Assembly (NCBI GenBank): GCA_030248195.1
Contig: JASAND010022250.1
Span: 1 to 64,000, forward strand
DNA: 64,000 nucleotides
Reading direction: 5' to 3'
Origin: Trissonchulus latispiculum
Lineage: Eukaryota > Nematoda > Enoplea > Enoplida > Ironidae
A program made the position numbers and the translations under genes. This document shows, piece after piece, positions 43,557 through 54,600 of this stretch; within the stretch, counting starts at the first letter, position 1, and each line of letters starts with the position of its first letter. The notes under the pieces are model-generated. The model saw only the letters and a list, made by a program, of their open reading frames with translations, did no database searches and had not been told where the DNA came from.

Positions 43557-45125
43557 ATGAACCAACTTCAGCTTCATCAGAGTGCACTGGAACAGCTCAG
43601 GAAGCTATCCATCTTCCAGCTGCCGTATTCCCCTGAGAACCCGGGTGATTTCTTGTGGTTCCGAAGCGATTCGGAGACCCACAAGGACCTCTCCAACTTT
43701 GCTGCGCACCCCGGAAAAGATGCCGATGGGAAGCCCATCATGATCCGGCATCTGAAAAAGGAAAGGCTCACGGCTGAGCACACTTTCCATGCCCTCCTTG
43801 CTGACCTCACCGGCGCCTACAAGGTCTCCAAGGACATTCTGAAGGAGAAGGAGCCGAAATTGGTCAAGAAGAAGGGCCGCGAGGAGATCAATCTCAGCTG
43901 CCTGTTCCCCTACCCCCACTCCTACCTACCCTTCAAGGCCCTTGTCATGGCCGGGATCGCCCTGTCCAAATTCTCTATCCCTTACTTCAGGGACCAATTG
44001 ATGGCGACCGGCAACCGCCGCCTACTGGAAGCCACTGGAGACCCCTTCTGGGGTATTGGCGAAGAGTTGTTCAACCTGCGCTGTGAAGAATTCAGCGCCT
44101 CCAAGGAAGAGGCCGATCAGCTGGCCCTCAATGTGGCTCATGACAAACAGGCCGCAAACATCATGGGCCAAATCTTGGAATTCCTTCGGGTTTATCTGAA
44201 GGACCCGAACGGTCTGTATGCCGCCAACCCTCGAGTTGTCATCGTTGGGGGTTGTGCGCTGCAGAACAACCAAATCATAGACGTCCTGAAGGAGATCGGC
44301 GGATTTCAGGACCCCCTCCTGCTTCCCATCCACCGAGCGAACCCCGCCCGGTGCTTGCGGGTGGTCAACGCTATCAGATCGCCAATGCTAACGAAGATCT
44401 TTGTTCTGCCCGAGATCACCGTGGTCCGGGAGATCAAAGAGAAGATGGACTTCGGCGCTGTGTACCAAGCGGAGGCCAATAAGCTGTCTGAGGTCTTTAC
44501 CCAGACACAGGGCTATCAGGAGCCCATTCCTATGGTCCGGGCCTTCCCGACCATTGTCTACGTGCCAGATTCCGGCAACCCGACCGAGCAGATGAAGAAG
44601 GATCCTGGTTGGGCGGCCCTGACCTGGGGGTGCTATACCTTCAGGTCGGATGGTACCCACTTCCGCCCCCAGGATCCGATCACCATCCCGAACGGCCAAA
44701 CCTATGACCTTTGCCCGGACAAATACCCTCGTGTCCGAGAAGCTCTGATGGCCCCGGACCTCAAGCGGCATAACTACACCGCTCATCGGCAGAAGCGCCC
44801 CCAGACCGATAGCCCACTCTTTAAGCCGCGGCACCCTACTCCGCCCTCTGCCTGCTCCACTTCACGGAGCACCTCCTCCGGTTCAAGTTCCCATCGATAT
44901 CAGCGGCGCTACTGCCCCAGCCGCCGAGAAGACCGAAAGCGGAGGAACCGGTCTCCCCCACGTTCGCGACCGTCTCCCCCCTCAACCTCTGGACGGCCGC
45001 AGGTCCCCCCGGACAGAAAACGGGACTCTCCTCCCGTCCCCAATCTGATGACCCTCTCCCTTGGGCCGCCACCCAAGAGTCGCCGAGGCAACCCGCCTCC
45101 CTGCAAGCGCTGTTGTAATCACTGA
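43557..45125 (+). CDS. NADAR-domain accessory protein with Arg/Ser-rich tail
   Basis: I take the ATG at 43,557 (522 codons), just after a splice-acceptor-like TTTCAG; the frame is open a little further upstream, with another ATG at 43,536. Residues ~35-215 carry the NADAR signature in order: FLWFRSD...DLSNFAAHPG (SNF motif), RLTAEHTFHALLAD (EH motif), ALVMAGIALSKFSIPYFRDQ, LLEATGDPFWGIG (E...D..WG.G motif) and ANIMGQILEFLR. NADAR (YbiA-like) folds are predicted or shown to act on NAD- or ADP-ribose-linked substrates, including removal of ADP-ribose from modified bases. The key Glu, Asp and Trp-Gly are present, so catalysis is plausible. Residues ~220-400 (PRVVIVGGCALQNNQIIDVL ... DPGWAALTWGCYTF) are not recognised. 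The C-terminal ~110 residues are SR/RS- and Pro-rich, suggesting nuclear or RNA association, ending CKRCCNH. A NADAR gene inside an LTR element is unexpected. Confidence 0.8.
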   Translation: MNQLQLHQSALEQLRKLSIFQLPYSPENPGDFLWFRSDSETHKDLSNFAAHPGKDADGKPIMIRHLKKERLTAEHTFHALLADLTGAYKVSKDILKEKEPKLVKKKGREEINLSCLFPYPHSYLPFKALVMAGIALSKFSIPYFRDQLMATGNRRLLEATGDPFWGIGEELFNLRCEEFSASKEEADQLALNVAHDKQAANIMGQILEFLRVYLKDPNGLYAANPRVVIVGGCALQNNQIIDVLKEIGGFQDPLLLPIHRANPARCLRVVNAIRSPMLTKIFVLPEITVVREIKEKMDFGAVYQAEANKLSEVFTQTQGYQEPIPMVRAFPTIVYVPDSGNPTEQMKKDPGWAALTWGCYTFRSDGTHFRPQDPITIPNGQTYDLCPDKYPRVREALMAPDLKRHNYTAHRQKRPQTDSPLFKPRHPTPPSACSTSRSTSSGSSSHRYQRRYCPSRREDRKRRNRSPPRSRPSPPSTSGRPQVPPDRKRDSPPVPNLMTLSLGPPPKSRRGNPPPCKRCCNH

Positions 45126-45527
45126 ACGGACCAGGAACGGCTGTAATAACTGTATATATATATGTGTGCACTTTATACATGTTGTATGTTATGAATGTTC
45201 TGTATTATGCTATGTTACTTGAGTTATGCATTTTGGGGTGTAATTTTAGCGATGTTTTAGAACTTTCAAGAACAGACCCTATTTGAAACTGACAAAATTG
45301 GGGTTGTCACCCCCATGGCTGCGTTTCATGATAAAAGTTGATTGTCATCAACAAACCTTGAATAAAACGAGGGTGATTGTTATCAACCCGTAATTGATAA
45401 AAAGGTATTGGATAATCGCCGGTCATACTAGCCCCACTGCTAAACTCTACGGATTGTTATCCACTTGAGAAATAATGCACTCAGGTTGTTACTCTGAACG
45501 CATACGCAGTAACTGGAGGATGAGGCT
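45126..45527 (+). other. Intergenic region with iterated TGTY hairpins
   Basis: Four or five short hairpins in 200 bases: GGGGT-TGTC-ACCCC (45,300-45,313), GTTGAT-TGTC-ATCAAC (45,337-45,352), GGGTGAT-TGTT-ATCAACCC with one bulge (45,371-45,389), GGAT-TGTT-ATCC (45,451-45,462) and TCAG/CTGA around GTTGTTACT (45,481-45,497). Same loop, different stems, therefore independent stem-loops rather than copies of one repeat. No ORF. Confidence 0.6.
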
Positions 45528-45848
45528 ATGTTCACATACATCCTGCTTAACAGGCTGACATTAATCTATGAATTTCAGAAAATATATCATCACCAGAAGG
45601 AGATGAATGGTAATCCAGCTATGGATACAGCCCCCCGATCCTACACCCCGCTGATGACGGTGTCTCAGAATCTGTCCTTCCGGAGCCCTATGGTTCTTCC
45701 GGGACTCAGGGTCCCCTCCCATTATCTGACTACTCAGAATATTAGGCACAGGGCACCAGTGCCTAGCCCTCGCATCCCTTATGTGGGATTCCGGCCCATT
45801 ACAGTGGCCCCCCCAATCAGCCTCTGTGGATGTGTGTCCACAATGTAA
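45528..45848 (+). CDS. Small ORF A of unknown function
   Basis: 107 codons from the upstream ATG. The ATG at 45,603 (~81 codons) is a better candidate because a splice-acceptor-like AATTTCAG precedes it. Pro/Ser-rich (MDTAPRSYTPLMTVSQNLSF). Overlaps ORF B by 68 bases in another frame. The sequence just before the overlap end contains a C7 run (45,808-45,814); an indel or slippage there would join it to ORF B. Function unknown. Confidence 0.4.
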   Translation: MFTYILLNRLTLIYEFQKIYHHQKEMNGNPAMDTAPRSYTPLMTVSQNLSFRSPMVLPGLRVPSHYLTTQNIRHRAPVPSPRIPYVGFRPITVAPPISLCGCVSTM

Positions 45849-46668
45849 CACGCCCTTCGCCAAGCCTGGAGAGCCAAAGGCAGCGACCAACTGCCCCGTC
45901 AAGGTCCCGCACGCAGCCGGGAAATACACCGAAAGGAGGGACCTCAATGATCATCCCTTCCACGTCCCCTCGGCCTACAAGGCTGCCCACCTCCTCAAGC
46001 TGGTGGAGGAAATGAAGCGATACCCCGTTGGCATGCAACATCCGGGATACAAGGCCAATATGGACGCTGTCGGCCTGAGGCTGCGTGACAGCCTCATCCA
46101 ATTTGAGAATCATATCCGACCCTTCCCCGGTATGACCCCACATGATGAAATTCAGTCCGCCTTCAGAAATTTCCTGTTAAAGATCAACATCGAGCGGATG
46201 ACCGAAGCGGACATCGCCCTCTTCTTGCGGGAACTGGAGGACCTGAGGATAGACATCCTACTCCTCATCAACACTCCCGGGTTCAAGGTAGAGCGCCCCC
46301 TATTCCCTGAGCCGCCCTTTGGAAAATTCCCCCCATATCCTACCCTCTGCCATCCAGATGGCCCCCCGGCCGAACAGCACGCCCCTACTGCCATTCCCTC
46401 CCCCCAGTCGGAAAACTCACCATTTTCTGTTGGGGAGGATAGGAATGATGAGGAAGGTGAGGAAAACGAAGAGATGGACCTTACCGAAGACGACCTCAAG
46501 ATCCTCTCATGCAGCGGCTTGAGGCCGCCCTTGGACTCAGCCAAAGCGGAGCAACCTCCGACGAGCAAGACCCTGATCTGGATCCCCTCCCTCCGTTGGA
46601 TATCAAGGCCCCCCTCCTGCCGGAGGAATGGCGGGACAGCGTACCTGCCTATATCCAGAGGGAACTAA
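45781..46668 (+). CDS. ORF B of unknown function (zinc-ribbon-like start, acidic end)
   Basis: 295 codons with an ATG. Near the N-terminus is a Cys motif, VDVCPQCNTPFAKPG with a third Cys in ATNCP, resembling half a zinc ribbon. The middle (~50-160) is probably helical (AYKAAHLLKLVEEMKRYPVG, MTEADIALFLRELEDLRID). It ends in a very acidic stretch (EDRNDEEGEENEEMDLTEDD). The last ~50 codons, after 46,509, look less protein-like than the overlapping frame C, so the true product may shift frames there. No homologue is recognised. Confidence 0.5.
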   Translation: MWDSGPLQWPPQSASVDVCPQCNTPFAKPGEPKAATNCPVKVPHAAGKYTERRDLNDHPFHVPSAYKAAHLLKLVEEMKRYPVGMQHPGYKANMDAVGLRLRDSLIQFENHIRPFPGMTPHDEIQSAFRNFLLKINIERMTEADIALFLRELEDLRIDILLLINTPGFKVERPLFPEPPFGKFPPYPTLCHPDGPPAEQHAPTAIPSPQSENSPFSVGEDRNDEEGEENEEMDLTEDDLKILSCSGLRPPLDSAKAEQPPTSKTLIWIPSLRWISRPPSCRRNGGTAYLPISRGN

Positions 46669-46883
46669 AGGCCCTGGATAGCTGCCTCGACGCAGGTATC
46701 ATACCTGTGATCGAGTATTGGAGGCAGATCGGGGAACTGAAGACCATCGCCCATGAGAAGGCCCGTGCCATCCGGGCAACCACTGACGAATACCATCGAC
46801 AGGAATTGGAATCCCCCCTTCCTGAGGAGGACCTGGAGGATTACTTGCATGAGATCCTCACGTACGATCCCTACGGCCAGTAA
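46509..46883 (+). CDS. ORF C of unknown function
   Basis: 124 codons with an ATG, overlapping ORF B by 160 bases. Composition is protein-like and predominantly helical (PEEWRDSVPAYIQRELKALD, IEYWRQIGELKTIAHEKARA, PEEDLEDYLHEILTYDP). It probably continues the acidic region of ORF B, through either a programmed shift, a recent indel, or independent initiation. No family recognised. Confidence 0.45.
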   Translation: MQRLEAALGLSQSGATSDEQDPDLDPLPPLDIKAPLLPEEWRDSVPAYIQRELKALDSCLDAGIIPVIEYWRQIGELKTIAHEKARAIRATTDEYHRQELESPLPEEDLEDYLHEILTYDPYGQ

Positions 46884-48618
46884 ATAACGCCCTCTGAAGC
46901 CCCCTAGTATGACTGGTCGATTCTGTATATAAAGTGTGTAAACGCCTAAAGGGAAAGTTTAAAAAGAAAGCCAAAAAAGAAGCATATTTGGAAAACATAC
47001 AAAAAATTTACTTAATCAAGAAAATCCAACAATATTACGTAAGGACTATTATGTATTCAGGGCGTGCAGTGAATATTTCATATTGTCTGTATAGCATGGT
47101 TAGGGGTATATTTTATTGAATGTATAAACAGTGGGATTTGTCATGTTGTACTATTGTACTAATTACTAATGGGTGAACGGAAAGGATCTGGCAAGTGTCT
47201 AAGTAATGAGAAAGTAAACCAAAGAATTAATTGAGGGAGGTTATTAGGTATCAGCTGTAGTTGCCAAACTGTTTCGTAGTTGTTAATGATTGTTGTATAG
47301 TTAATCTGGCTTACGTAGGTTCACTAAACGGCTAGTAGCTAGGAATTCTGCATTGTGTACAGGTTTAGTGAAAATGTGTATAATTTCCCGATGTTATGTT
47401 TATTTGATGATAGTTATGTGTTTGTTTGTACAGCTGTTGAGTGCTTGTGGCGGATTTTGAAGAGTTAATCCTTTCGTCTCAAAAATATCGTGAAGCTAGT
47501 ACACCTAACGTAGAAAATGTCCCGAAAATAGCTCAGGTAACGGAGGAATTCATCGTCATATTATGTTGTGTCTGTATTAGTACTTAGGAACTCATTGTCA
47601 TATTGTGTTTTGTCTGCATTAGTATTTGTTTCGATAGCGTTGTATTTTACCAGTTATTCGTGAAGGCTAGAATCAGAGAACGATAAAGGAAGGGAACAGT
47701 TTTAACGAGAACGGAACGAGCTTATGAGATAGTTTTGCAGTTGTTAGTTACAGAAGTCAGATTGTGAAGTAATTGCGATATCAGTAGATCTTTTGGAATA
47801 TGAGGAAGAAGTATGACTCTGCAGTTGATGATTGTATTTTTTTTGATTTTTGGTATTGGCCACTGATGATTTGATTTTGATGCTGACTATTGATAAACCT
47901 CTTTGTGCAGAACAATTATCTGATATGGAAAGTAATGTGTGAAATGGAAATTATTAAAAAGGGTAGCCGGTATTTCGTTTAATCTGTAAAGGGACAAGGT
48001 AACTATAAGTAACTCGCAGTGAACAATCGGGTTGTTACCCCGATTCTAAGAAATCTGGTTGTTACCCAGATTTTGCGAAATCGGGTTGTTACCCCGATCA
48101 GTCGGAAGAGTATTGAACCACGTAGTGTGAAAAGAATGAAGTGAAGAGTAACGGTGGTTGCGGAACGGACCCACAGAAGGTCGACCCCACTAGAAATAGA
48201 AATATGCAAATTAGTCTGTAGTAATGAATAGAAGAGCGACGGTGGCTGCGGAACGGGCCCATAGAAGGCCGACCCCACCCAAGATGAGGAATAGAACATA
48301 AGTAACGATCAGTAGTTATGATAGAGAAGTAATTAATAAAGAATTAAGGAGTAATTAATGGTTACTAATCCTAGTATATGAGGTAGCTGAATCAGAAGTA
48401 TTGAACGCAACGTACGCAGTAGTTAATTATGATAATCTTTACCCGTCCTTCTTGCAACAGAAGTGAATACTTGTCAATTGTGCTTCTTGTATGGATTAAA
48501 TGACAATGTGTGTGGAAGAGGAATTGAGTTATGATTTAATTTGGTCGGGAATCATTAGTTTCGAAACATTTTGGTCTTTCCCCCTAGTCAAAAGCCTAAC
48601 CATTTTATTTGTGGAGGT
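46884..48618 (+). other. 3' untranslated region of the giant element
   Basis: About 1.7 kb of AT-rich DNA without a gene, ending at the right LTR. A polypurine tract is not obvious; the bases before the LTR are TTTGTGGAGGT. It includes the triple hairpin at 48,025-48,098, and a repeated phrase: CGGTGGTTGCGGAACGGACC (48,152) recurs as CGGTGGCTGCGGAACGGGCC (48,239), 87 bases later. Confidence 0.55.
48025..48098 (+). ncRNA. Three phased TGTT-tetraloop hairpins
   Basis: Stems AATCGGGT/ACCCCGATT, AAATCTGGT/ACCCAGATTT and AATCGGGT/ACCCCGAT each enclose TGTT and each carries one unpaired C on the 3' side. The loops start at 48,033, 48,060 and 48,087, an exact 27-base period. The middle stem has a changed base pair on both strands (CGGG/CCCG to CTGG/CCAG), a compensatory change that supports real base pairing. 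Confidence 0.65.
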
Positions 48619-51600
48619 TGTAATGGAATTGGTAAAATCTGAAATTAAAATCTGTCTAAATTGATTAAAACATGGCCAGGACTTATGAAATCGGTGAAGA
48701 AGAATCTCTCTGCCATGGATTTGCGAAGAGGATCAACAATTATCACTACGGAAAGTAATTAATAAATGATGTCCAAGCAATAATTGTATGAATTGTCTTG
48801 TGTTTGCCAAGCCAGAGTTGTCTAGTACTCAATATTAAGGGAAAATTCTTAAATAGGGACCAAGGTTTGCACGCAATTAGGACAGAAATCCTTGTAGCAT
48901 TAACAATTTCAGGTGTAATTAAGTTTAAATATCGTTTAAATTACTAACAATACTAATCTGGAACGTGTAAACGAAGGGTTAATTCGGTCACCCATCCGCT
49001 AGTAACCGGAGTTGTCACTTCACTCGACTTCAAACGGCGGTATTTTGACAAAGCATAAAAGATCGTAATGAAAATCAGTGAGTTGTTACTCTCCACGAAG
49101 GAAAACGTCAGTAATTTGCCTAATCTTAAGCGTACTAATGAGTTGTCACTCATAACCTGAGTCAAGAATAGCCTCTTTTTGCCACCCTGTACGCTCCCCA
49201 TTAACTAAACATGAATTGACAGGAAGTTATTGACTTATAATAGAAAATTACCTGTTCTCTAAGCAGAAAATTGGCCGTAAAAAGGCCTATAAAGTGAAAA
49301 TTTACGCTAAAAACGACAAATATCGGTAGATGGTTCGACTCTAGGCATTAAAATAGCTAAGTACGGAGTTGTACAGGTTTACTTAGGCCTAATTAGTACT
49401 AATTAGGTAATAATTGGTTAAATTTGACATTTTTGGGTCGAAACATGACTTGGGCTCAGATGAAAGAGAATTTGATGCCGATTTCAAAAATCCAAACCCG
49501 ACGTTTTAACTCCAAAAATTAAGAAAGTTATAAGTAAAAATGTTTTTGTTAAGATTACACTTTTGTTGTGTAATCTTATCACTCCAAAAAGGAGTGTTCT
49601 AAAAAGTTTTTATTTTGGTTTGACTTAAGTCAAACCTTTTCTTTTCTCTTTTCCTTCCCTCTTTCTGTTGGGCCTTTCCTCAAGGACCCAACAGTTGTCT
49701 TCTCCTCAAGCTTCGGCCGAAGACAAAGCCAGCAAAGAGGAAAAGGGAAATGTACATAGTTTCCAGCCCAAGTCATGACTAGAAGGGGGCCGTTGCCCTT
49801 TAATAATAATAATATTGCATTAATAAGTAGCTAGGAATGCGTACGTAAGTATATACTAGGTAATTATGTAATTTATTTGTTCTGGAAAATTATACCATTT
49901 GCGCAACAATTGGTTAAAGTCCCAAAATTTAGTAAAAATCTCCCTTTGGTTGCGTTTATGTGTTAAAGAAAGTTTCCCAAAATTTTGCTAGAATTCGGGG
50001 CCCAAAATATATCAAAAAAGGGTCAGTTGGAGGGCAATAATTCTAAAATCTCATTAATATTGACCCTCGGCGGTCAGCTGGCCCGCCTCGCCGCTGCGCC
50101 CCATATGTAAAAGGTGGCAAGCTTCTGGAAGCTTCCAGAACCTTCCAGAAGCTTTGCCTCAAAATCAAAAGAAAATCCGCCTCTAAAGTCACTAATGACC
50201 TGTCATCGGGCTGCCAGCAAAACTGTCAGCCCGACCCCAAAATTTTCTTTCCAATCAGTGTTCGTTTGAGTGCGACCGAGAGCGGTTGCTTTCCCCCCTC
50301 CCTTCTAGTGCGCTCTCCAGTGCAGTTGTTGCCTGCATGGGGGCTAAAGTGCACTCTCCCCGGTTAGGTGAAGAAATGTAGGGACTTTTCTGACCTTCGG
50401 GTCAGAAAAGAAATTGAGAAATACAACGAACACTACAGAACTAGGGCCATATAGGTTTGTTATACCTGGCCAGGACCTACAATGAGGATAAAATCCTAGG
50501 AAAAATCAACGGCCATTTTGGCCATTTTTTGTGTATATTGAGGCCTTTTGGCCATTTTCAATGTGTGATGTTTCTTGGGTCTTCGGGCCAATTTTTTCTA
50601 CATTTTATAAGGCCAACGAACCAATTTTTTATATGTATTTTGGGCCAGTGAGCCCCACTTTTCTCAGTACCCTGGGCCTAAGGCCAATTTTAATTTCTCT
50701 AGCATGTGTGGGCCCTTGAGCCACTTTTAGTTCTTTTATTTTAAATCGTTACTAATATTATTTTATTATTTTATTTTGATGAAAGGGACAGCTCATGTAA
50801 ACCCCTCCTGTTCGATGGAGGTCTTGAGAATTGTCCCTATTTTCGTGTTTCTGTTTTTGTATCCGACACCCGCTTGCAATCGAGGTTTGTAGACCTCCGC
50901 CTCTCTTTTGTTCCATTTATTCTTATTATTTTGTTTGCATTTCTTCGGTCAAGCCACGACCAACATTTTTACCATGCTTATAAGGCTCGTTGGCCAGTAA
51001 ATTCGGGGTTTTGACGTAGAATACGGGATTACTAAGTGGGGACCCCGCCCCTGAGTCTGAGCTAGAGGGTCCCTTTGCTACGACCCTAGAATGTTAAGCT
51101 AGTAATAGGAATTATTACCCCACAGCCGGCAACTAGGAGTTGCCGGCCTTATTGTTTTGTCACGGCTTTGTTAAGCCCAAAAAAGTCATTGTCTGTAATT
51201 TGTAATTGTTTGTCGTAGGTCGGTATGAAAATTAACAGGTTATCAAAAGTGTGAAAAGAGTTTTTAAATGAAGTCCTAAAATAATCGCTTGTCTTATAAT
51301 CCATAGTTTCTTTAATAATTAATAATCAAGCGTTTCACGGGGAATGACCGGCTTCCCCATTAGTTAATTTAATTGTTGACAGTAGTTTGGTTTTTTGAGT
51401 AATGATTGCTTAGCAATCATTACTCACACGGCTTTCCAAGTTTTAAAATTCTTCAAAGTTGGCAAAGTTCTGCGCTAAAAGCCGAGTTTTAGGACTCTAA
51501 AACTCGCAACAAAACCTTTATTAAATCATATTAAACTAATAACTAATAATCACCATTGAATGGGCACTTAAAGCTCTAGTTAAGGGTATAGACGATCCCA

Positions 51601-54600
51601 TAAATTAGATTTAGTATACATGAATTGCCCTTAGGTGTGTGTGTGTGTGTGTATGTGATTGAGATTAGTTAGATAAGTACCTACTTAAGAGGTTGCGTGT
51701 TTGTGAGTGTATGTGTGTGTGCGAGATTGTATGAATGGCATTGTATGGTAGGCACAATCGGTATGAATGACTGTAAGTTGTTGATATGAGTGTATGCTAG
51801 TCTGACTGTCGTATAAATGATGCTTAAATGTTTAATTATGTTGTGTCGCAAATGTTATGTGAATGTTGCCTGAATGTCGTGTGAATGAGGATCAAATGTT
51901 TACCTAGTTGTGTGATCTGAACAGTATACAAGTATTGTACGTCGAATGCTTAACTTAGTAACAGGATTACGATTATTAAGCGCTAGTTAGTCAGAAAGTG
52001 TGTAAGTGCTGTATGTGTGTAGGATGTGATTGAATAAGTGACTGTTCCTATCTGTAACGAGTGTCTGTGTGTATAGTTGTGTGAAGCACCAGAATTAGTT
52101 AGGACTCCTATAGTACGCAGGAAAACAATAATGGGTAAGGTAGTTCTAGTGGATGAGTCCTGTATGCATGCCTGGAAGTTTGTGAACGAATGATTACGTC
52201 GGTAATTTAGGTTTAGGCTCAAAGTAGCAAATATGTAAATGAGGTCCAGACCAAGGGATCTAGGGTCACGGGGACCCCGTATTAGGTCCTTACTGGTCGG
52301 AAAAGGGTTATCCTCGATTCGTCCGCGTAGGCCACTCTTTGTTAAGAGTGCGGACGAATCGCATGAAGGAAAACTCTCCAATAGTTGATCTTTTTACTCA
52401 AAACCAATACCCAGTGCTATTACTATTTTTTAATTAACTATATTTAACCTAGATTTTGATTGTAGTAGCGACAACTGCCGCCGTTTTTAGTTTGAGATCA
52501 ATGCATGATGTTATTGCCATTTTCAGTTGATTTAGCCACATTCAACGCAAATTTCGTCCTTAATTATGACCGCGATGACGGTTCGGCACCTTTTCATGTC
52601 AGTGCCCATGTTTAAAGATATACCTAGCTAAATTCGGTTATATAACATTTGGCAAGGGTAAGAGATCCACCTTGCCCAGCTGACGTTTCTCGCAAACTCG
52701 GTTCACAATGATTAATTGCAAATGGCGATAACAGGTTCTTACTAAGTAGCAATTTTAACTAATATTAAGTAGTGACTAACAAGGTACCCGAAAGGATGGA
52801 TATAACGATTAATTACGTAAGTATTAGGGATAGTTGCCAGAACCATCTTCCGAAAAAGGCAAAGTTAACAAAGTGCACAAGTTTAATCAGTTTCCGAAAG
52901 TCAATATCTGTTAAAGCAGGAAGTTGTTACCTTCCTCTTTTAGGGCCCGGGAAAACGGAGGCCTTAATCTCACTTACTACATGTTTATCAAATTAATTAG
53001 TAGTCTCTTCTAATTAATTAATGTTTGTCATAAGCAGGAAGTTGTTACCTTCCTCGTTCGGACCTAGAAAACTAGAGGTCCCAAGCTCAATCACGCTTGA
53101 ACAAAGTAGCGATATGCGTTTCAAAAACAATTAGTATCCGCCTGTTTCGAAAGGGCTCAAAATAACCGTAATCTCACGCTCCCAGTCTGGGTTGCATCGA
53201 AACAAGAGGTACAAGGCGATATCATGTCGTAATGGCAATTTCTTGCACAAGAGTGCAAGAAATTGTGCGAAAAATGGTATTTCGCCTTAAAACTAACTCT
53301 CAATGCAGCAATATTGTTAAAACTGCACCAAGTTACGATATTCTCGCTAAACTTTCAAGTTTTCACAGCAAAGTCAAGTTTATAAGTCCAATTCTTGTTC
53401 AGAAAGCCAAAGATGTGAGTAGTGGTTGCTGGGTTCGAATCCCGCACCTATAACTTGTACTAATGGGTTTTAACCCATTTGATTCAGGTGCGGACGAGCG
53501 AGCATCTCCTGCCTGGATTAGCCGAAATCTGCCTCTGAACTAGTGAATCACTTTAATCAGTCCTGTGTAGTTGCAGTATATTGGAAGGCCGAAGAGCCCG
53601 TATCAGACAGTTGGAATCAGGAACTATTTGGAATCAGATACTATTTGGACCTCAGAGTAGGTGTTCTTGCTGAGTCAGAGATTGACATAGACTTTTGAAG
53701 GCAGAGACGGTTTTGGAATTGCACTGAATCATCTGTGGGACCTGAAACCTAACAAAGCGAACTGGACCTTATTTTCCGTTACTTTAAAATAACTCTTTAC
53801 TTTTTACCTCAAAAGATGAACCTTTTCGAACTAATCGTCAGCCTTATCGAAGGGGTTATCACCCCTTGTCCCTGGTCTAACTAATCAGTGATAATTTCGA
53901 GTCAGTCGGAAGTAGAAGACATAAAGAAGAGATTAAATATAAACCTACCTTGTACTAACACCATAACCGTTCCCAGGAAACTCCCAACCGGACCGACCCT
54001 TGCGTTGTCCCCCCCAGGTGACCGAACAGCATCCGAAAGTGCTATTGTTACTGGCATTTCGGGCTCACCCACAGACCGGAATTCTTGTGCTACTAACAAC
54101 TTTAATCTAGTTAATTTTACCTTTTCTGTAGATTATTATTATTATCATACTGTTGTCCTTGGTAAGGAGGACGGATAAAGAGTTTTAACTTAAAGCACGA
54201 GCACAAGCATATAGGGACCGCACAGTAGAGTTTAGTGGTAGATTACGATAAGAGGAAGAAAGAAAGAATCAGTCGGTTGAGTTAAAGAGTCAAGACCTTG
54301 TCCCTACAATAATTACTAATTTGGGTAAACTGAGTACTGGCAACTCTGGCAAACCATTGTACCGTTTGCTGTTAACTGTATACCTGTATTGTAAGTTGCC
54401 AACTGCACTGTTTGCGGTAGTATTATCAGTTGTACGCGTGTATCCACAATTATTCTTATTATAATAAGCCTTGCTGTTTGTATCAATAAATTGCCGTGCC
54501 TTATAGTCAGTCGGGTTAACTAAGGCACCTATCCTGATCAATACTCTGGAACCATATCGGATCCCTGAACAAGTAAGTAATTATAGTCAGACCCCTTGGA

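Noticed and set aside
35369..46883. Reverse transcriptase or integrase inside the giant element
   Set aside because: No YxDD, FGLTNAP-like, D-T-D-H-type RNase H, HHCC or D,D-35-E motifs in any of the long frames; remaining space between ORFs is AT-rich and closed in all frames.
53424..53450. tRNA-like sequence CTGGGTTCGAATCCCGC (T-arm / pol III B box)
   Set aside because: No matching acceptor, D-arm or anticodon arm upstream at proper distance. It may be a fragment or chance within the hairpin-rich LTR segment.
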